Of a stretch of DNA of 64,000 bases, positions 47,401 to 55,899 are shown one piece after another. A program made the position numbers and the translations under genes. Below the pieces are notes generated by a model. The model made no database searches and was not told where the DNA came from. It saw only the letters and a program-made list of their open reading frames with translations. Numbering within the stretch: position 1 is the first letter of the stretch; each line of letters opens with the position of its first letter. The DNA is from Hydrangea macrophylla (taxonomy: Eukaryota > Streptophyta > Magnoliopsida > Cornales > Hydrangeaceae), in NCBI GenBank assembly GCA_033977485.1, contig CM066987.1:85406588-85470587 (forward strand). The letters run 5' to 3'.

Positions 47401-50400
47401 CAGCTGACCAAATTAGTTTTATATGCGAGGCCTCATGCAACATCTTTAGGGTGCAGAAATTCGACCCTTCATTGATGATGAATATTCTTCATGTTTTTGC
47501 GTACCTTTGCGGATCCAAGTATTTTTCCCATAATGAATATAGTTTATCAATGGCCGTCTTGAAATCTTTAGTTACCTTTTCTGAGAGAGAACATGCATCA
47601 ACTGGTTGTGCCTACTGTTTGCAATCTGAGACTCCTTGCTCTGAATGCCCATTTTCTGAGGGTGCAGTTTCCGTGAATGGTATAATTATGCTGCTTTTTG
47701 AAAAGCTTCAAAACTATGCCTTGGCTGGTACCAGTACCACACATCAAGATCTGAGGGAATCAGTTAATCTATTAACTTCTGGATCAACGTCTCAGGAGAA
47801 GGGAATTAAACATCAAGAAGTTCTTTGTGTCCTATGTATGAATTGCAATACGTCGTCTTGTTTAGATACATCGGAGATGCTCACTATATATTCAACCTCA
47901 GTGTTTGATGAGACTATGTGCCCCTTCACTGATGTCCTCTCATTAGTTGAGCTGGTAGCATGCTACATGGTATGGATTTCTTACATTTTGGCATGAAATT
48001 TAATACTATTTCTATACGCTGTTTTTACTTATGACATTGGATGACTGCCCATGGCTTGCCATTTGTGACTTGATTTGGCAGCCTGTATATGAATAATGAG
48101 GGTAATGTTTCGATAAAATGTTAGGGTTTGAAGATTCATCTCGATTTCTGGCATTTTGAGAATCTTTTATCTATTATTTGGTGCAATTTCATTTATTCTG
48201 TATATTTATTTGTTTTAAAGGTGCAAAGTTCCACGTGGAAATCAAAGTTAAAAAAGACACGCTTACATGGTTCAAGGTCGCGGTATCGGTCGCGGTCGCT
48301 GAGGTCGCGGAGACGACTCGGTCGCGGCGCCGCGGACTGGTATCGGGCGATACGCAAAGATACGCTCGATTTAAAGCTAAAAAAAATCTGAAAAAATTAT
48401 GAAAAATTCTAAAATAATTTGAATAACAAATTTAGCCTAATAGATTGTCACAATACACAATATACCAATTATAATGTCACATAATATCCAATGCACACGC
48501 TGCGGATTGAGTATCTGATAACACTACATAGGTGCTGAATTTAAGTATTGAAAGTTTTAAGTGATTTGTATTTGCAGTACTGAAAATAGTATTTCAAGAA
48601 CTAAAATAGATTGTATTCACTATTCAGTGATTATTTTCAGTAAAAAATGTTCACGTAACGTTTTCAGTGGATTTTTGGCTGTTTTTCAATTAAGTGGTAC
48701 ATTATCAAATGCACTGAAAAAAATTAACTGTTGAAAATTTTCATTTTTATCACTTAATTGGCCGTTTGATAAAACTAAAAATTAAGTACTGAAAATTAAG
48801 TGCTGAATTTTAAGTACTGTATACATTAAGCGATTGCATTTACAATACTGAAATCAGTGTTTCAAGTACTGAAATAGACTGTATTCAGTGAATATTTTCA
48901 GTAGAAAATTTTCACTTTAAGTTTTCAGTGAATTTTTGACTGCTTTTTCAATTAAGTAGTACATTATCAAACGCACTAAAAAGAAATAAGTGCTAAAATT
49001 TTTTATTTTCAACACTTAATTGTGTTATCAAACACAGCCTAAGTCTATTATAAGTGTATTACGTAGTATATAATTTATAATGTTAAGTCATATTTATATA
49101 TAAAAAAAAATGACAAGTGTAAGCAAAGCCTACTCTATACTAAGTATATTATATTTATAAGTCACTGGCAATATTTAAAGCACAAACAAGTGCAAAATCA
49201 GCCAAATAAAAATAATAAAAAAAACGCACACACAAGCAGCCTATCTTCTCTAGAGATCGGGTGCACAGAGAAATGGAGAGAGAGAACTCCAGCCGCAGAT
49301 GCACATCGACGAGCAGATCGAACCAAGAGAGAAGTCCAGATCGAGATCTAACAGAGAGAGAAAGACAAAGACGAACTATAGAAGTGGAGATCCTAGATCG
49401 ATATCGAACAGAGAAAGGGAGAGACGAACTAGAGAGGCCCAGATCTGCTTGTCTCTGATCTATGCGAGCAAGAGGGAGAGAGAATCAAACATGTTTGTAT
49501 GGATCAGGTACGATTTGCCATAATTTTTTCCCCTCAGATCTGTACCTCTGAGATTCGTCTCGTCGTCTCGTCCGAGATCTCGTGCGAGACGGTACCATCT
49601 CGTCCGATACATGGCGGTACAACCGAGATGGTCACCGATCCTACATTGTTTTGATTATTTTTTGACTCGGCTCTAGATCTCGTCTCGTTACCCTACGAAA
49701 CCGAGTTGACTCGGCCGAGACGACTCGGTTTCGGCCGAGACTACGAACCATGCACGCTTACCTTCTCTCACTGGTAAAAATAACTAAAGACTGTATTGCC
49801 AATATGAATTGTAATGGCTTATACGATTCAGAAGAGTTATTAGTTTGCTCAAAACAATTGCTTAATATTTTTAATGCCTATCATGGGTGTCAAGTGCTAA
49901 GTTGGGTAATTGGTGTCATGTCATTTTCTTTTAATAATAGATTAACAGAAAGAAGAAAAAATACAGAGACAAGAAGATAAAGAAGGGAAGTTGAAAATAT
50001 ACAAGTGAATCAAAACAAACAATCCTAGATGGTTCTATATACTTTTTTGTTATGAATACATAGATTTGGGACTTGGAGAACTCTTTCTTAACATGCTGGC
50101 CTAGCTTCTGGGCTAGGCAGTGAACTTGGTAGCCTTTTGCACATTCTGGATTTGAGTATCCTGATGAACTAGTAGGCGATTTGACTATTTTTCGTATTTT
50201 ATTGTGTACTTGTTAATGTTTTAACTTGGTCCAATCGCTAAGCTACATAGCTGGGGGAGGCATGTGTTCTGTAGCCGCTTAAACCTGATGAAGGCATGAT
50301 TCCATGACAAGTCCCTTGTGACTACCTAGACACTTCATCTTATAAGCTGGCTGGTTCATTTGCGCAAGTGTCGTATATTGTTGTGTCGTATCATTTTGGA

Positions 50401-53400
50401 ATGTTGGTGTTTTAGAGATATAATGTAAGAAACTTTGTGGAACACCTGAAGATCCAACAAGTAAGTATGAAATGTTACCAGTATTCTAAAAATCCTCCTA
50501 GGCCTCCGCCCAGCCGCCTGGATTTTCACCTAGGGGTTGAGATTGTCATTTTTGTGAAATAATAACAAGGGAAAAAATCCTAATAAACACATGAGCCACC
50601 ACAATCGTTCACTCGTTTGACTACTAAGAGAGAGAGAGAGAGAGAGAGCAGAAGAAGAAGAAGAAGAAGAAGAAGAAGAAGAAGAAGAAGAATCCTTTTT
50701 CCAAATTAATATTTTTGAAATTAGGGCTTCTTCTGTTTGTCTCTCTCCTCCAGTGTGTGCGTCTGCGTGCGAGAGTGTGACTTTGTGTGTGCGAGTACGA
50801 AAGAGTGTGTGTGTGTGTGTGACACTATGTGTCGTGCGACAGTGTGAGAGAGTGTGCATGCTCGTCGTGCTGCTGTTGTATCTCACTGTGAGTTGGAAGC
50901 TTAGTTTGTTGGTAAGTATCAATTTAAATTACATTGTTGATATTTGATAATGTGATATATTTTTTTTATATTAGAATTGTCTCCGTATTATTAATTTTGC
51001 TTTAAAATACTAGGCCCTCGTGGTCCGCCTACCGCCTAGCGATTTTTAGAACATTGAATGTTACGCGGATAGCATTTAGAGATTGTTTCTTTTTTTCTTT
51101 TCCATGTAAAGCTTTCTAGAAGCAACACATATGAAGATTGGTTTTACTATCCCGGTTAAAAAGCAAATGCAGTGAAGTATGGTGAATACATTTTTATAGC
51201 TGTGAAGTGAAGGAGGATAGTTCTTGGAAATAAACTAAATGGTGGTTGTGTTGGTTTATGTTTGGTATTCTAGTTCTTGAAATTTCTTACAGTTTATGTG
51301 GAGTAGTTTATGTGGAGTACTGACAAACCAATATCTCAGAACAACAAAAAAAATTCTATGACATTTTATACCAAACCAAACCAAGCCTTGTGTCCCAATC
51401 AGTTGGGGTCGGCTGTATGAATTCTTTTTCTCCATTATGCACGATCAAAAGCTATATGCTCACTTAAATTATATATATTCATATCTTGTTGCACTACATA
51501 CTCCCAGATCAGTCTAGGTCTGCCCCTCCCTCTAACCATTCTAGACACTACGATCTTATTACTCTTTCGCACAAGTGCATCTACAGGTTTTCGTTGCACA
51601 TGGCCGAACCATCTAAGTCTATTCTCCTTCAACTAATTTTCAATCTGTGCCACTCCTACAGTCTTTCTAATGTACTCATTTCTAATTCTATCTTTCCTAG
51701 TCTTACCACACATCCACCTTAGCATCCTCATCTCAGCTACGCTCACTTTGCTAATGTGTTGTTTCTTAGTTGCCCAACATTCTGTCCCATAGAGCATAGC
51801 TGGCCTAATTGCTGTCCTATCAAATTTTCCTTTCAATTTTACTGGTATTTATGACATTTTATGTTTAATTAAAAATAATACTAGGAGTCCTTAAAACCTT
51901 TTAATATTGATTGCAACTCAAAAATACCTGAACAAAATTCTTTTCCTATTGTCCTTTATTCTCCCGCTTCTAAGAGATTGGAGAATTTCAGAACGTGTGT
52001 GTTTTTAAAAATCTGTCAGCAGACTCCACCCTTCAGAGATTTGCTTACTTATTTGCATTTTTGTTTATTTTTTTTTTTCTTCATTTTTTTTTTATTATTA
52101 TTGTTGGATAGTAAAAAGTGTAAAACCTTTAAGTGATAGGATCTTGATAATTTATGAAATAAATGAAACCTCGCAATTCGTAGAAAGGTTTTGCAGATTA
52201 ATTTGCTAAATTATTACGATTTCCATTCTGTTTCTTGCATAACTGAATATAAAAGAGTTCTTGGACATGCAGGGCTGGGATTGGGCATACAACAATATTG
52301 TCTGCCAGCTGTTGAAAATGTTGGAATCGTGTGCCCAGGAATGTATTTTGGCTGCCATTCTTATTCTTCTTGGTCAACTAGGGAGGTATGTCATGCTTGC
52401 TTTGATTTGGTGTAGTTTGAGGGAAAGAAATATTCTTGACTGTTAAGATGTATGTTGCTTTATGGATGTTATCATCATGGGCGGATCCAGGAAGGCTCTA
52501 CTGGGGGCACTTGGCCCCCAACTTTTGAGAATCATCTTTATACCCTTTTGTGTTGTTCTCTATGCATTTCCCCCCCTTTGTAATCTGCCCCTTTTAAACT
52601 CGATTTTTTTTCACCTTGGTCCTTAATTTTTCTAACTTTACCCAAACTAGTTACTCATGAACTCAATCCCCCCAAGTGTTTCTCCCCCACTGAAGTCAAG
52701 TCCTGCCCCTGGTTATCATTATAGTTGCTTTGTTAATAATGCTTAAATGTTTTGAGTTGGTAGTCTTGTTATGATATTTTCACTTTGTTGTTTGGAGGTA
52801 AGTTGTTTACATCTTATTTGTTAGTTATTTTTAAAATATTGTTGTTTTTATGTTACCAACTTACGTGTTAAAAAAAAAAATATCATTAATATTTTCCGTA
52901 TCGCCTCCGGTGTTTTTTTTGGTTCTGTACTGTATCGCCATGTCGCTGTATTCGTATGGGTCTTCTTAAGTTCACAGTGTACGCTGTGGATAATGGTATG
53001 ATTAATGATGGAATGACAAATTGTTGCAGGGTAGTTACTAAACTTGTAGTTAGAAGCTTTATTGTTTTCTAGGATGTTTTGTTTTCAACTTGTATCTATC
53101 AGATAGACAGGAAATTTTCCATAGACGGGAAATTTTCCTTATGACAAGTTGACAATATAATAGCAGCCTTCCTTTGCCAGCGTAAAAATATTTGGAATCC
53201 AAGAAAAAAAAAGTGTGTAAATTCAGCGTAGTTAGAACAAGGATGTTGAGATGGTTTAGTGTTGAGACGTTGAGAAGATTTGGTTGAGATGCTATGCTCA
53301 AGTTTCACATGTCTTCTTGGAAGGGCAGGAGGATGGATGACCAAGCCAGATGTGGGTGGAAGTAGTGAAGGGACGTGTTGACCTATGATTCAACTAACCT

Positions 53401-54248
53401 TGGCACTAGATGGAGCAAAAAGTACTCCCTCCCAATTAAAAAGTCCTTTATTCCATTTCCAGATGTCCCATACTCTGGGAAAGTCAACATACTTTATCTA
53501 CACGTTCTCCAAGTTTAGCCCTTATTTTACTGAATGCATCATTTTTCTTTTGATGTGACCGTGAAATTTTGAACTTGAAAAGAGAACAATAATGGAAAGT
53601 TGAAAATTTTCACCACAGTAAATTAAGTTTCTTTAACTATTTGGAATTCCGAAATGGGTCACCTAATTTGGGACGTAGGGAGTAATAGATTGGGAAAATT
53701 ACCTGCAACAAAATCGTTTAAACATAGGCTTTTCTGAGTTGATTGTTTTATTTTTTTTGGTTATTTATATTTTCCCTTTCTCGTGTGATGTTTATGTGCT
53801 TTCCAATCTACAATGGATGTAATCAACCCCCTTCTCTTTGGGAGTGTGGGTGGGTTTTTTTTTTTGTGCCGCTTCGTGTAAACTAGATTTTCTTCAAAGT
53901 ATTTGATTTTTTCCTATTCACAGGCTTGGAGTTTATGCTAATGGCTATGAAGACATTGGGGTTGAAAACCTGAGGAGTAGATTGTCTGCCTTTCTGTGCC
54001 AGAACATGTCAAGGAAAACGGGTCATTGCTTGATTCAGATTGCTACTGTAACTGCTTTACTTGCGCTAATTTCGCAAAACTTTGAAGAAATCATCAAAAG
54101 TAATAGTCTGGAGCTTCCTGCAGATGTAAGTCAAATTGTTCCTGCTGATTGTATTAGGAAGTGGTTCTTTTTGTTGACCTGTGAGCAACAGACCTTGTCA
54201 TTCAGCCTTCTACTATCTCCTGGGATTCCCAGTTGCAGAACTGGATAG
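34858..54248 (+). CDS. EMB1611: EMB1611/MEE22-like coiled-coil protein (8 coding exons)
   Basis: Coding exons: 34858-34896, 35023-35137, 42724-44042, 44775-46399, 46939-47069, 47152-47969, 52273-52385, 53924-54248. They sum to 4485 nt (1494 residues plus stop), with every GT-AG junction keeping frame. The protein starts MMEDLVLNPCCAK, then LRERCHKLEEGREALRRG and KKAYEEERV, then a long Lys/Glu/Arg/Ala-rich coiled coil (about residues 55-490), a Ser-rich central part with basic patches (GKKRER, RKKRK) that may be nuclear signals, and a less charged C-terminal region (about 1030-1494) with helices such as GWDWAYNNIVCQLLKMLESC. This layout fits the plant EMB1611/MEE22 family, which is needed for embryo, endosperm and shoot-meristem development; biochemical role unknown. 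Recognition rests on memory of the family. Introns 2 and 6 are swollen by transposons. All exons are open, so the gene looks intact. Confidence 0.85.
35023..35137 (+). CDS. EMB1611: EMB1611-like exon 2
   Basis: Acceptor TTGTGCAG|CTG at 35022/35023; encodes LRERCHKLEEGREALRRG to NLKLKK plus one base; donor AAAG|GTATAA at 35138. It joins only with exon 3 at 42724 to give KKAYEEER, which defines the 7.6-kb intron 2. A nearer acceptor (TTTCAG at 35215) would give a stop within ten codons. Confidence 0.85.
35301..35752. mobile_element. hAT MITE in intron 2 (452 bp)
   Basis: Terminal inverted repeats TAGGGGTGTACACGAG and, reversed, TAGGGGTGCACTCGAG (two mismatches), with an exact 8-bp target duplication CTCTTAAC (35293-35300, 35753-35760). 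Interior rich in GAGCTCGAGC/GGCTCG words. Confidence 0.92.
36239..36957. repeat. Direct duplication (~370 bp x2) inside the MITE
   Basis: GATTCCGAGGGCTA..ATAAACCATGTGT begins at 36239 and again at 36612; both copies end in TTGACATTGATACCGTTACGGCG. Moderate divergence between copies. Confidence 0.8.
36961..37414. mobile_element. Tourist/PIF-Harbinger-type MITE (454 bp)
   Basis: Inverted repeats GAGCATCTCCAATGC and, reversed, GAGCATCTCCAGTGC, with target duplication TTA (36958-36960, 37415-37417). TTA/TAA duplications mark the PIF/Harbinger superfamily. Confidence 0.88.
37984..38712 (-). CDS. Proline-rich hypothetical ORF in element E
   Basis: 242-residue minus-strand frame. It starts with a helical stretch (LANIQSNARLESIEASLQRLM, resembling the short coiled coil that opens many gypsy gag proteins), then a Pro-rich middle (PPLVPLPPQPPLP and PPTPPPN), and a C-terminal part that runs into the LTR. 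It lies downstream of the protease remnant, an unusual position for a gag-like segment. I do not recognise a known domain. It may be transduced or rearranged element sequence; expression is doubtful. Confidence 0.4.
   Translation of the reverse strand: MTLLNFRDLSIRVEQTKLANIQSNARLESIEASLQRLMSARHIKQDPSFKVTNVSIDCLKDTTKEKQDDMPPISDVSFYLPIIPIPPLVPLPPQPPLPSNFESKMETAILVSPPTPPPNHARSDPPKDLKANLFDFSQNMVTNLNFHVEFMLPLLDSSAGVPNGVMLSKVLNLIFAHCQKVCHHAGVLHSSQLNYHFNSPESSSSQTSRVDRDQKEIFIIIVFDPREFCILFCLFSFRIFSI
38711..38935. repeat. Short tandem repeats inside element E
   Basis: GGTCAT(C/T)TA(C/T)GGAAGTGG units with alternating AACTTG and TTTTCTAGAAA(T/C)CTGAGATGG recur about every 30-110 bp. They encode the Ser/Thr-rich tail after the protease remnant. 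Confidence 0.75.
38837..39127 (-). pseudogene. Retropepsin C-terminal fragment in element E
   Basis: The reading FEKIWCDILPIDVGHILLGREWIDEY matches the end of Ty3/gypsy aspartic protease ('VWCDVLPMD.GHILLGRPW'), followed by YTIRYRGRSIHVCPLKP, similar to the segment between protease and RT. The D[ST]G active-site part would be upstream (39128-39400) in another frame and is not clear. No RT follows; instead there are Ser-rich repeats matching the tandem CTACGGAAGTGG units at 38711-38935. Confidence 0.7.
39405..39422 (+). repeat. Homopolymer run of 18 G
   Basis: TTTT followed by 18 consecutive G, then TGTGGGG, between two copies of CAAGAAGACCTTT (39390, 39433). A rare feature in AT-rich plant DNA and able in principle to form a G-quadruplex; it could also be an assembly or sequencing artefact in length. 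Confidence 0.85.
40094..40321 (-). pseudogene. Possible gag N-terminal fragment of element E
   Basis: 75-residue minus-strand frame, Ser/Pro/Gln-rich (MSSSHSSTTNPSSQSLSP), beginning 65 bp inside the 5' LTR after the primer site, where a gag start is expected. The frame ends early and no capsid domain follows. Confidence 0.35.
40863..41863. mobile_element. Putative MITE with GAGCA flanks (1.0 kb), intron 2
   Basis: Left end TAGTTGTCAAA and right end, reversed, TGTTGTTAAAA are similar; both subterminal regions are rich in CGTATCG/CGATACG words. GAGCA occurs on both sides (40858-40862, 41864-41868). A 5-bp duplication does not settle a superfamily, so the borders are tentative. Contains the GA microsatellite. 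Confidence 0.5.
41349..41419. repeat. (GA)35 microsatellite
   Basis: Uninterrupted GA dinucleotides over about 71 bp, likely length-polymorphic. Confidence 0.95.
42724..44042 (+). CDS. EMB1611: EMB1611-like exon 3 (coiled coil)
   Basis: Acceptor TTTTTTTAG|CTTATG; donor GCAAAG|GTTGG. 1319 nt encoding AYEEERVLADVERQEKEKEAL through RNEGIDDLAK. Long heptad-like runs with two internally similar blocks: 'KKADAEKKKTKEAWKMLKAE' near the start resembles 'KRADSETKKAEEQRKIAE' further on, and 'KEKAMDEKHRADYMSQQWEEDRRRIEKLQKDM' resembles 'KKAMEQKHLADQLAQQLVDKKRKIDELQDEI' when compared piecewise, so the coiled coil contains a degenerate internal repeat. Confidence 0.9.
44531..44591 (-). mobile_element. 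SINE-like fragment in intron 3
   Basis: On the minus strand: AAAAGGGCAGCCCAGTGCAC, then GAGGCTCCCGCCATTGCGG and GGTCTGGGGAGGG. This resembles the Au-type plant SINE start (AAGGGCAGCCCGGTGCAC..GCTCCCGC). Only about 60 bp remain. TTATACAT occurs on both sides (44522-44529, 44592-44599), a possible target duplication. Confidence 0.5.
44775..46399 (+). CDS. EMB1611: EMB1611-like exon 4
   Basis: Acceptor ACAATGCAG|ACC; donor ACCAA|GTAAGT. 1625 nt encoding TSNISNVQSLNLKRELF through LLKVEDLSTK. Ser/Thr-rich with basic patches RAGHGKKRER and SRKKRKASSQ, candidate nuclear localisation signals. Ends in a less charged segment (MTSQTDWVVWKILPALLKVE) where the C-terminal region starts. Confidence 0.9.
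46450..46772. mobile_element. Putative MITE in intron 4
   Basis: Left end AAATCACACTGATCTCCCCTGA and right end reversed TAAAGTACACTGACCTCCCCTG are imperfect inverted repeats of about 20 bp, with further inverted matches inside (CACCTCCCT versus AGGGAGGTG). Target duplication not resolved, so borders are approximate. Confidence 0.65.
46939..47069 (+). CDS. EMB1611: EMB1611-like exon 5
   Basis: Acceptor GTTTCCAG|GGAGAG; donor CACAG|GTTTGT. 131 nt completing the split Lys codon and encoding ERVCVFFSLLLHSFCGIAF to DEQIRT. Hydrophobic helix, no membrane topology implied. Confidence 0.85.
47152..47969 (+). CDS. EMB1611: EMB1611-like exon 6
   Basis: Acceptor TTATGCAG|TGCTG; donor CTACATG|GTATGG. 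818 nt encoding VLFDVEARGMFAELCRLDEL through SLVELVACYM. Contains a Cys-rich stretch (CAYCLQSETPCSECP, later CVLCMNCNTSSC) whose paired cysteines could bind metal, but spacing does not match a named zinc finger that I recognise. Confidence 0.88.
48266..49752 (-). mobile_element. Non-autonomous hAT-like element, copy 2 (1487 bp), intron 6
   Basis: Ends CATGGTTCAAGG...CTACGAACCATG with exact 8-bp target duplication CACGCTTA (48258-48265, 49753-49760). Reverse-complement relative of 33191-34441: shared ends, shared GCGGATTGAGTAT..GATAACACTACAT block, shared CTCGTGCGAGA and TCGGCCGAG words. It carries an extra ~500-bp AT-rich segment at 48533-49040. No transposase. Confidence 0.88.
48533..49040. 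repeat. Two tandem ~230-bp AT-rich units inside hAT copy 2
   Basis: GTGCTGAATTT(T)AAGTA starts copies at 48533 and 48801; both contain TTTTTCAATTAAGTGGTACATT-like text and end near CACTTAATT. Ends with TTATCAAACACAGCCT, reminiscent of a hAT-MITE terminus, so this is probably a nested MITE absent from copy 1. Confidence 0.65.
50479..51056. mobile_element. hAT MITE in intron 6 (578 bp)
   Basis: Inverted ends CAGTATTCTAAAAATCC and, reversed, CAATGTTCTAAAAATCG, exact 8-bp target duplication AATGTTAC (50471-50478, 51057-51064). Subterminal CCTAGGC/GCCTAGG words. Contains GA (50627-50648) and AAG (50650-50690) microsatellites, which give the Ser-rich open frame on the minus strand. Confidence 0.9.
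51370..51845 (-). mobile_element. RTE-type LINE 3' end fragment in intron 6
   Basis: Minus-strand readings give the C-terminal part of an RTE non-LTR reverse transcriptase: LYGTECWATKKQHISKVSVAE with MRMLRWMCGKTRKDRIRNE (51836-51633), then, after a shift, RLRWFGHVQRK and GRGRPRLIWE (51632-51435). It ends with CCGACCCCAACTGATTGGG and a TTTGG/TTGG tail near 51370-51385, as RTE elements do. 5'-truncated, antisense to the host gene. Confidence 0.88.
52273..52385 (+). CDS. EMB1611: EMB1611-like exon 7
   Basis: Acceptor GACATGCAG|GGC; donor GGGAG|GTATGT. 113 nt encoding GWDWAYNNIVCQLLKMLESC to LGQLG plus two bases. Joins exon 6 in phase 0 and exon 8 in phase 2. Confidence 0.86.
52476..52711. mobile_element. 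hAT-type MITE in intron 7 (236 bp)
   Basis: Ends CATGGGCGGATCCAGG and, reversed, CAGGGGCAGGACTTGA, with exact 8-bp target duplication GTTATCAT (52468-52475, 52712-52719). Interior contains CTACTGGGGGCACTTGG and CCCCCACTG inverted segments. Confidence 0.82.
53425..53682. mobile_element. Stowaway (Tc1/mariner) MITE in intron 7
   Basis: Starts CTCCCTCCC after TA (53423-53424) and ends CGTAGGGAG before TA (53683-53684), the canonical Stowaway ends with TA duplication. 258 bp. Confidence 0.88.
53924..54248 (+). CDS. EMB1611: EMB1611-like exon 8 with stop codon
   Basis: Acceptor TATTCACAG|GCT; stop TAG at 54246-54248. 325 nt encoding RLGVYANGYEDIGVENLRSR to LLSPGIPSCRTG. A strong cryptic donor (GCAGAT|GTAAGT at 54127) could give an alternative 3' end, but the downstream reading IRKWFFLLTCEQQTLSFSLL looks like real protein. 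Confidence 0.82.
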
Positions 54249-55188
54249 TTGACTGATTGCTGCATGTGTATTCCCACCCAATTTTGTATTTGGAATTTGT
54301 AGCATATCTTTGCATTTATAGGTTGATGAAGTAATTTTTCAAATCTTCTCTTCATTTTTGCAAACATTAAGAGTTTTACACCCATTGAGGAATACAAGTC
54401 ATAGCGGATGATGCGGAGGCATTTTTGGTTTACTCCTTTGCAGCAAAGATATGATGATATTCTCGCAATCTTTATTTTTCCATGCAACATGTATTTGCTT
54501 ACTGTTACTTGTTCCCACTTCTTCAAGAGTTCAAGTGGTGGTGAATATTCTCTCTCAAAGACTACCTTTATTGTTTCTCTGTTCAATTTTCAAGTTTCGT
54601 ATACAGTTTACGCTGCATTTGGGAGCATGCTAAATTGTATTAAAATTTTACTCATTCCTCATGATACCAATTCCAAGGCCACAATTACATGTCCCAACAT
54701 TAGTGCATCTCGAATTGTCCGAAGGATCGACATACCTTCTTTTTGCACTATACTGGAATAGTTTATTATCTATATAATATGCCACAGGAATCAATTGTTG
54801 TTTTTTGTAAAACTTTTTGGTTATTGAATTCCTAATATTCATCCAATGCATGTAATTAACACCTCATACTCTCAAGTTTTTAGGAAAACAAACTCCAAAA
54901 ACACCTGTATCCAAGTTGGATTTTGTTGATCTGAGTTATTTCTTCTTTACAAGGTTATTATATGCCTTGAGAATATCTGGTTTAGAGGTTATTTTTGTTG
55001 GAAGAATAATAATCCAATGTTTAAACTTTGCACTGAATAGAGAGAAGACTACAGGTTCCTTCGGGCTTCGGCTTTTCTATGTTACATTTTCTCCTTTTTA
55101 TACATGCCCGAGGGTATGACATGCTTGATTCTCACCTTCACGAGTCCGACTATGACTTTCGTTTTGAAAACGGAGGTCTGATGGAGAG

Positions 55189-55239
<51 letters not shown>

Positions 55240-55300
55240 GCGGATATGTTATGTTTTGTTTTATGAGGATTAGTCACGAAAACGGAGGTCTGATGGAGAG

Positions 55301-55337
<37 letters not shown>

Positions 55338-55899
55338 GCGGATATGTTATGTTTTGTTTTATGAGGATGATGACTAATCCTAAGAGATGTATATCTGCTT
55401 GGGAGATATTTACTAACCAAGCCGTATTTCATTTACACCCCCTAGTTAGACCATTATTCTACTTACCTCCCATATATGATTATATATACTTATCAAAGTC
55501 TATTTGGGTTCAGTCTATGTAACGTATGGGTCCCAAATATAGTCTCAAATATTTTATGAAATTGCTCTTTAACCTTCTAGTTAAGAATCAAATTTTTTTA
55601 TTCGTTCTACATGGTAGCCAAATTAGTCCCATAACTGGTCACAACAAATATTATAATATTCAAACCAACTTAGCAAATATTTATTTGAATACACAAATGC
55701 ACATAAGTGCAATTTATAGTGCTAGGATCTCATCGGGTCCCACTTTAATATCTGCCCCATTCCTTATGAAACTTCTAATTGTGTTCCCAATTGAACTTTT
55801 TATATTGGTAAGTCTATAACCCACTTTAAATCATCTGGTGCATTATTAATACCAGTTAATGCATACTAATAATATAATTACTCATTTTTTCTGGTATGG
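54249..55899. other. 3' flank of the host gene; no gene seen
   Basis: Contains the 3' UTR, whose end I cannot place. 55160-55375 holds a direct duplication: CGAAAACGGAGGTCTGATGG + GAGAGACCTCTCT... (CT)n + TCTGCGGATATGTTATG occurs twice, with CT runs of different length (55191-55237, 55299-55334). The open frames here have no recognised domain. Confidence 0.6.

Noticed and set aside
50530..50922. 130-residue Ser/Thr-rich minus-strand frame
   Set aside because: Created by GA and AAG microsatellites inside a hAT MITE.
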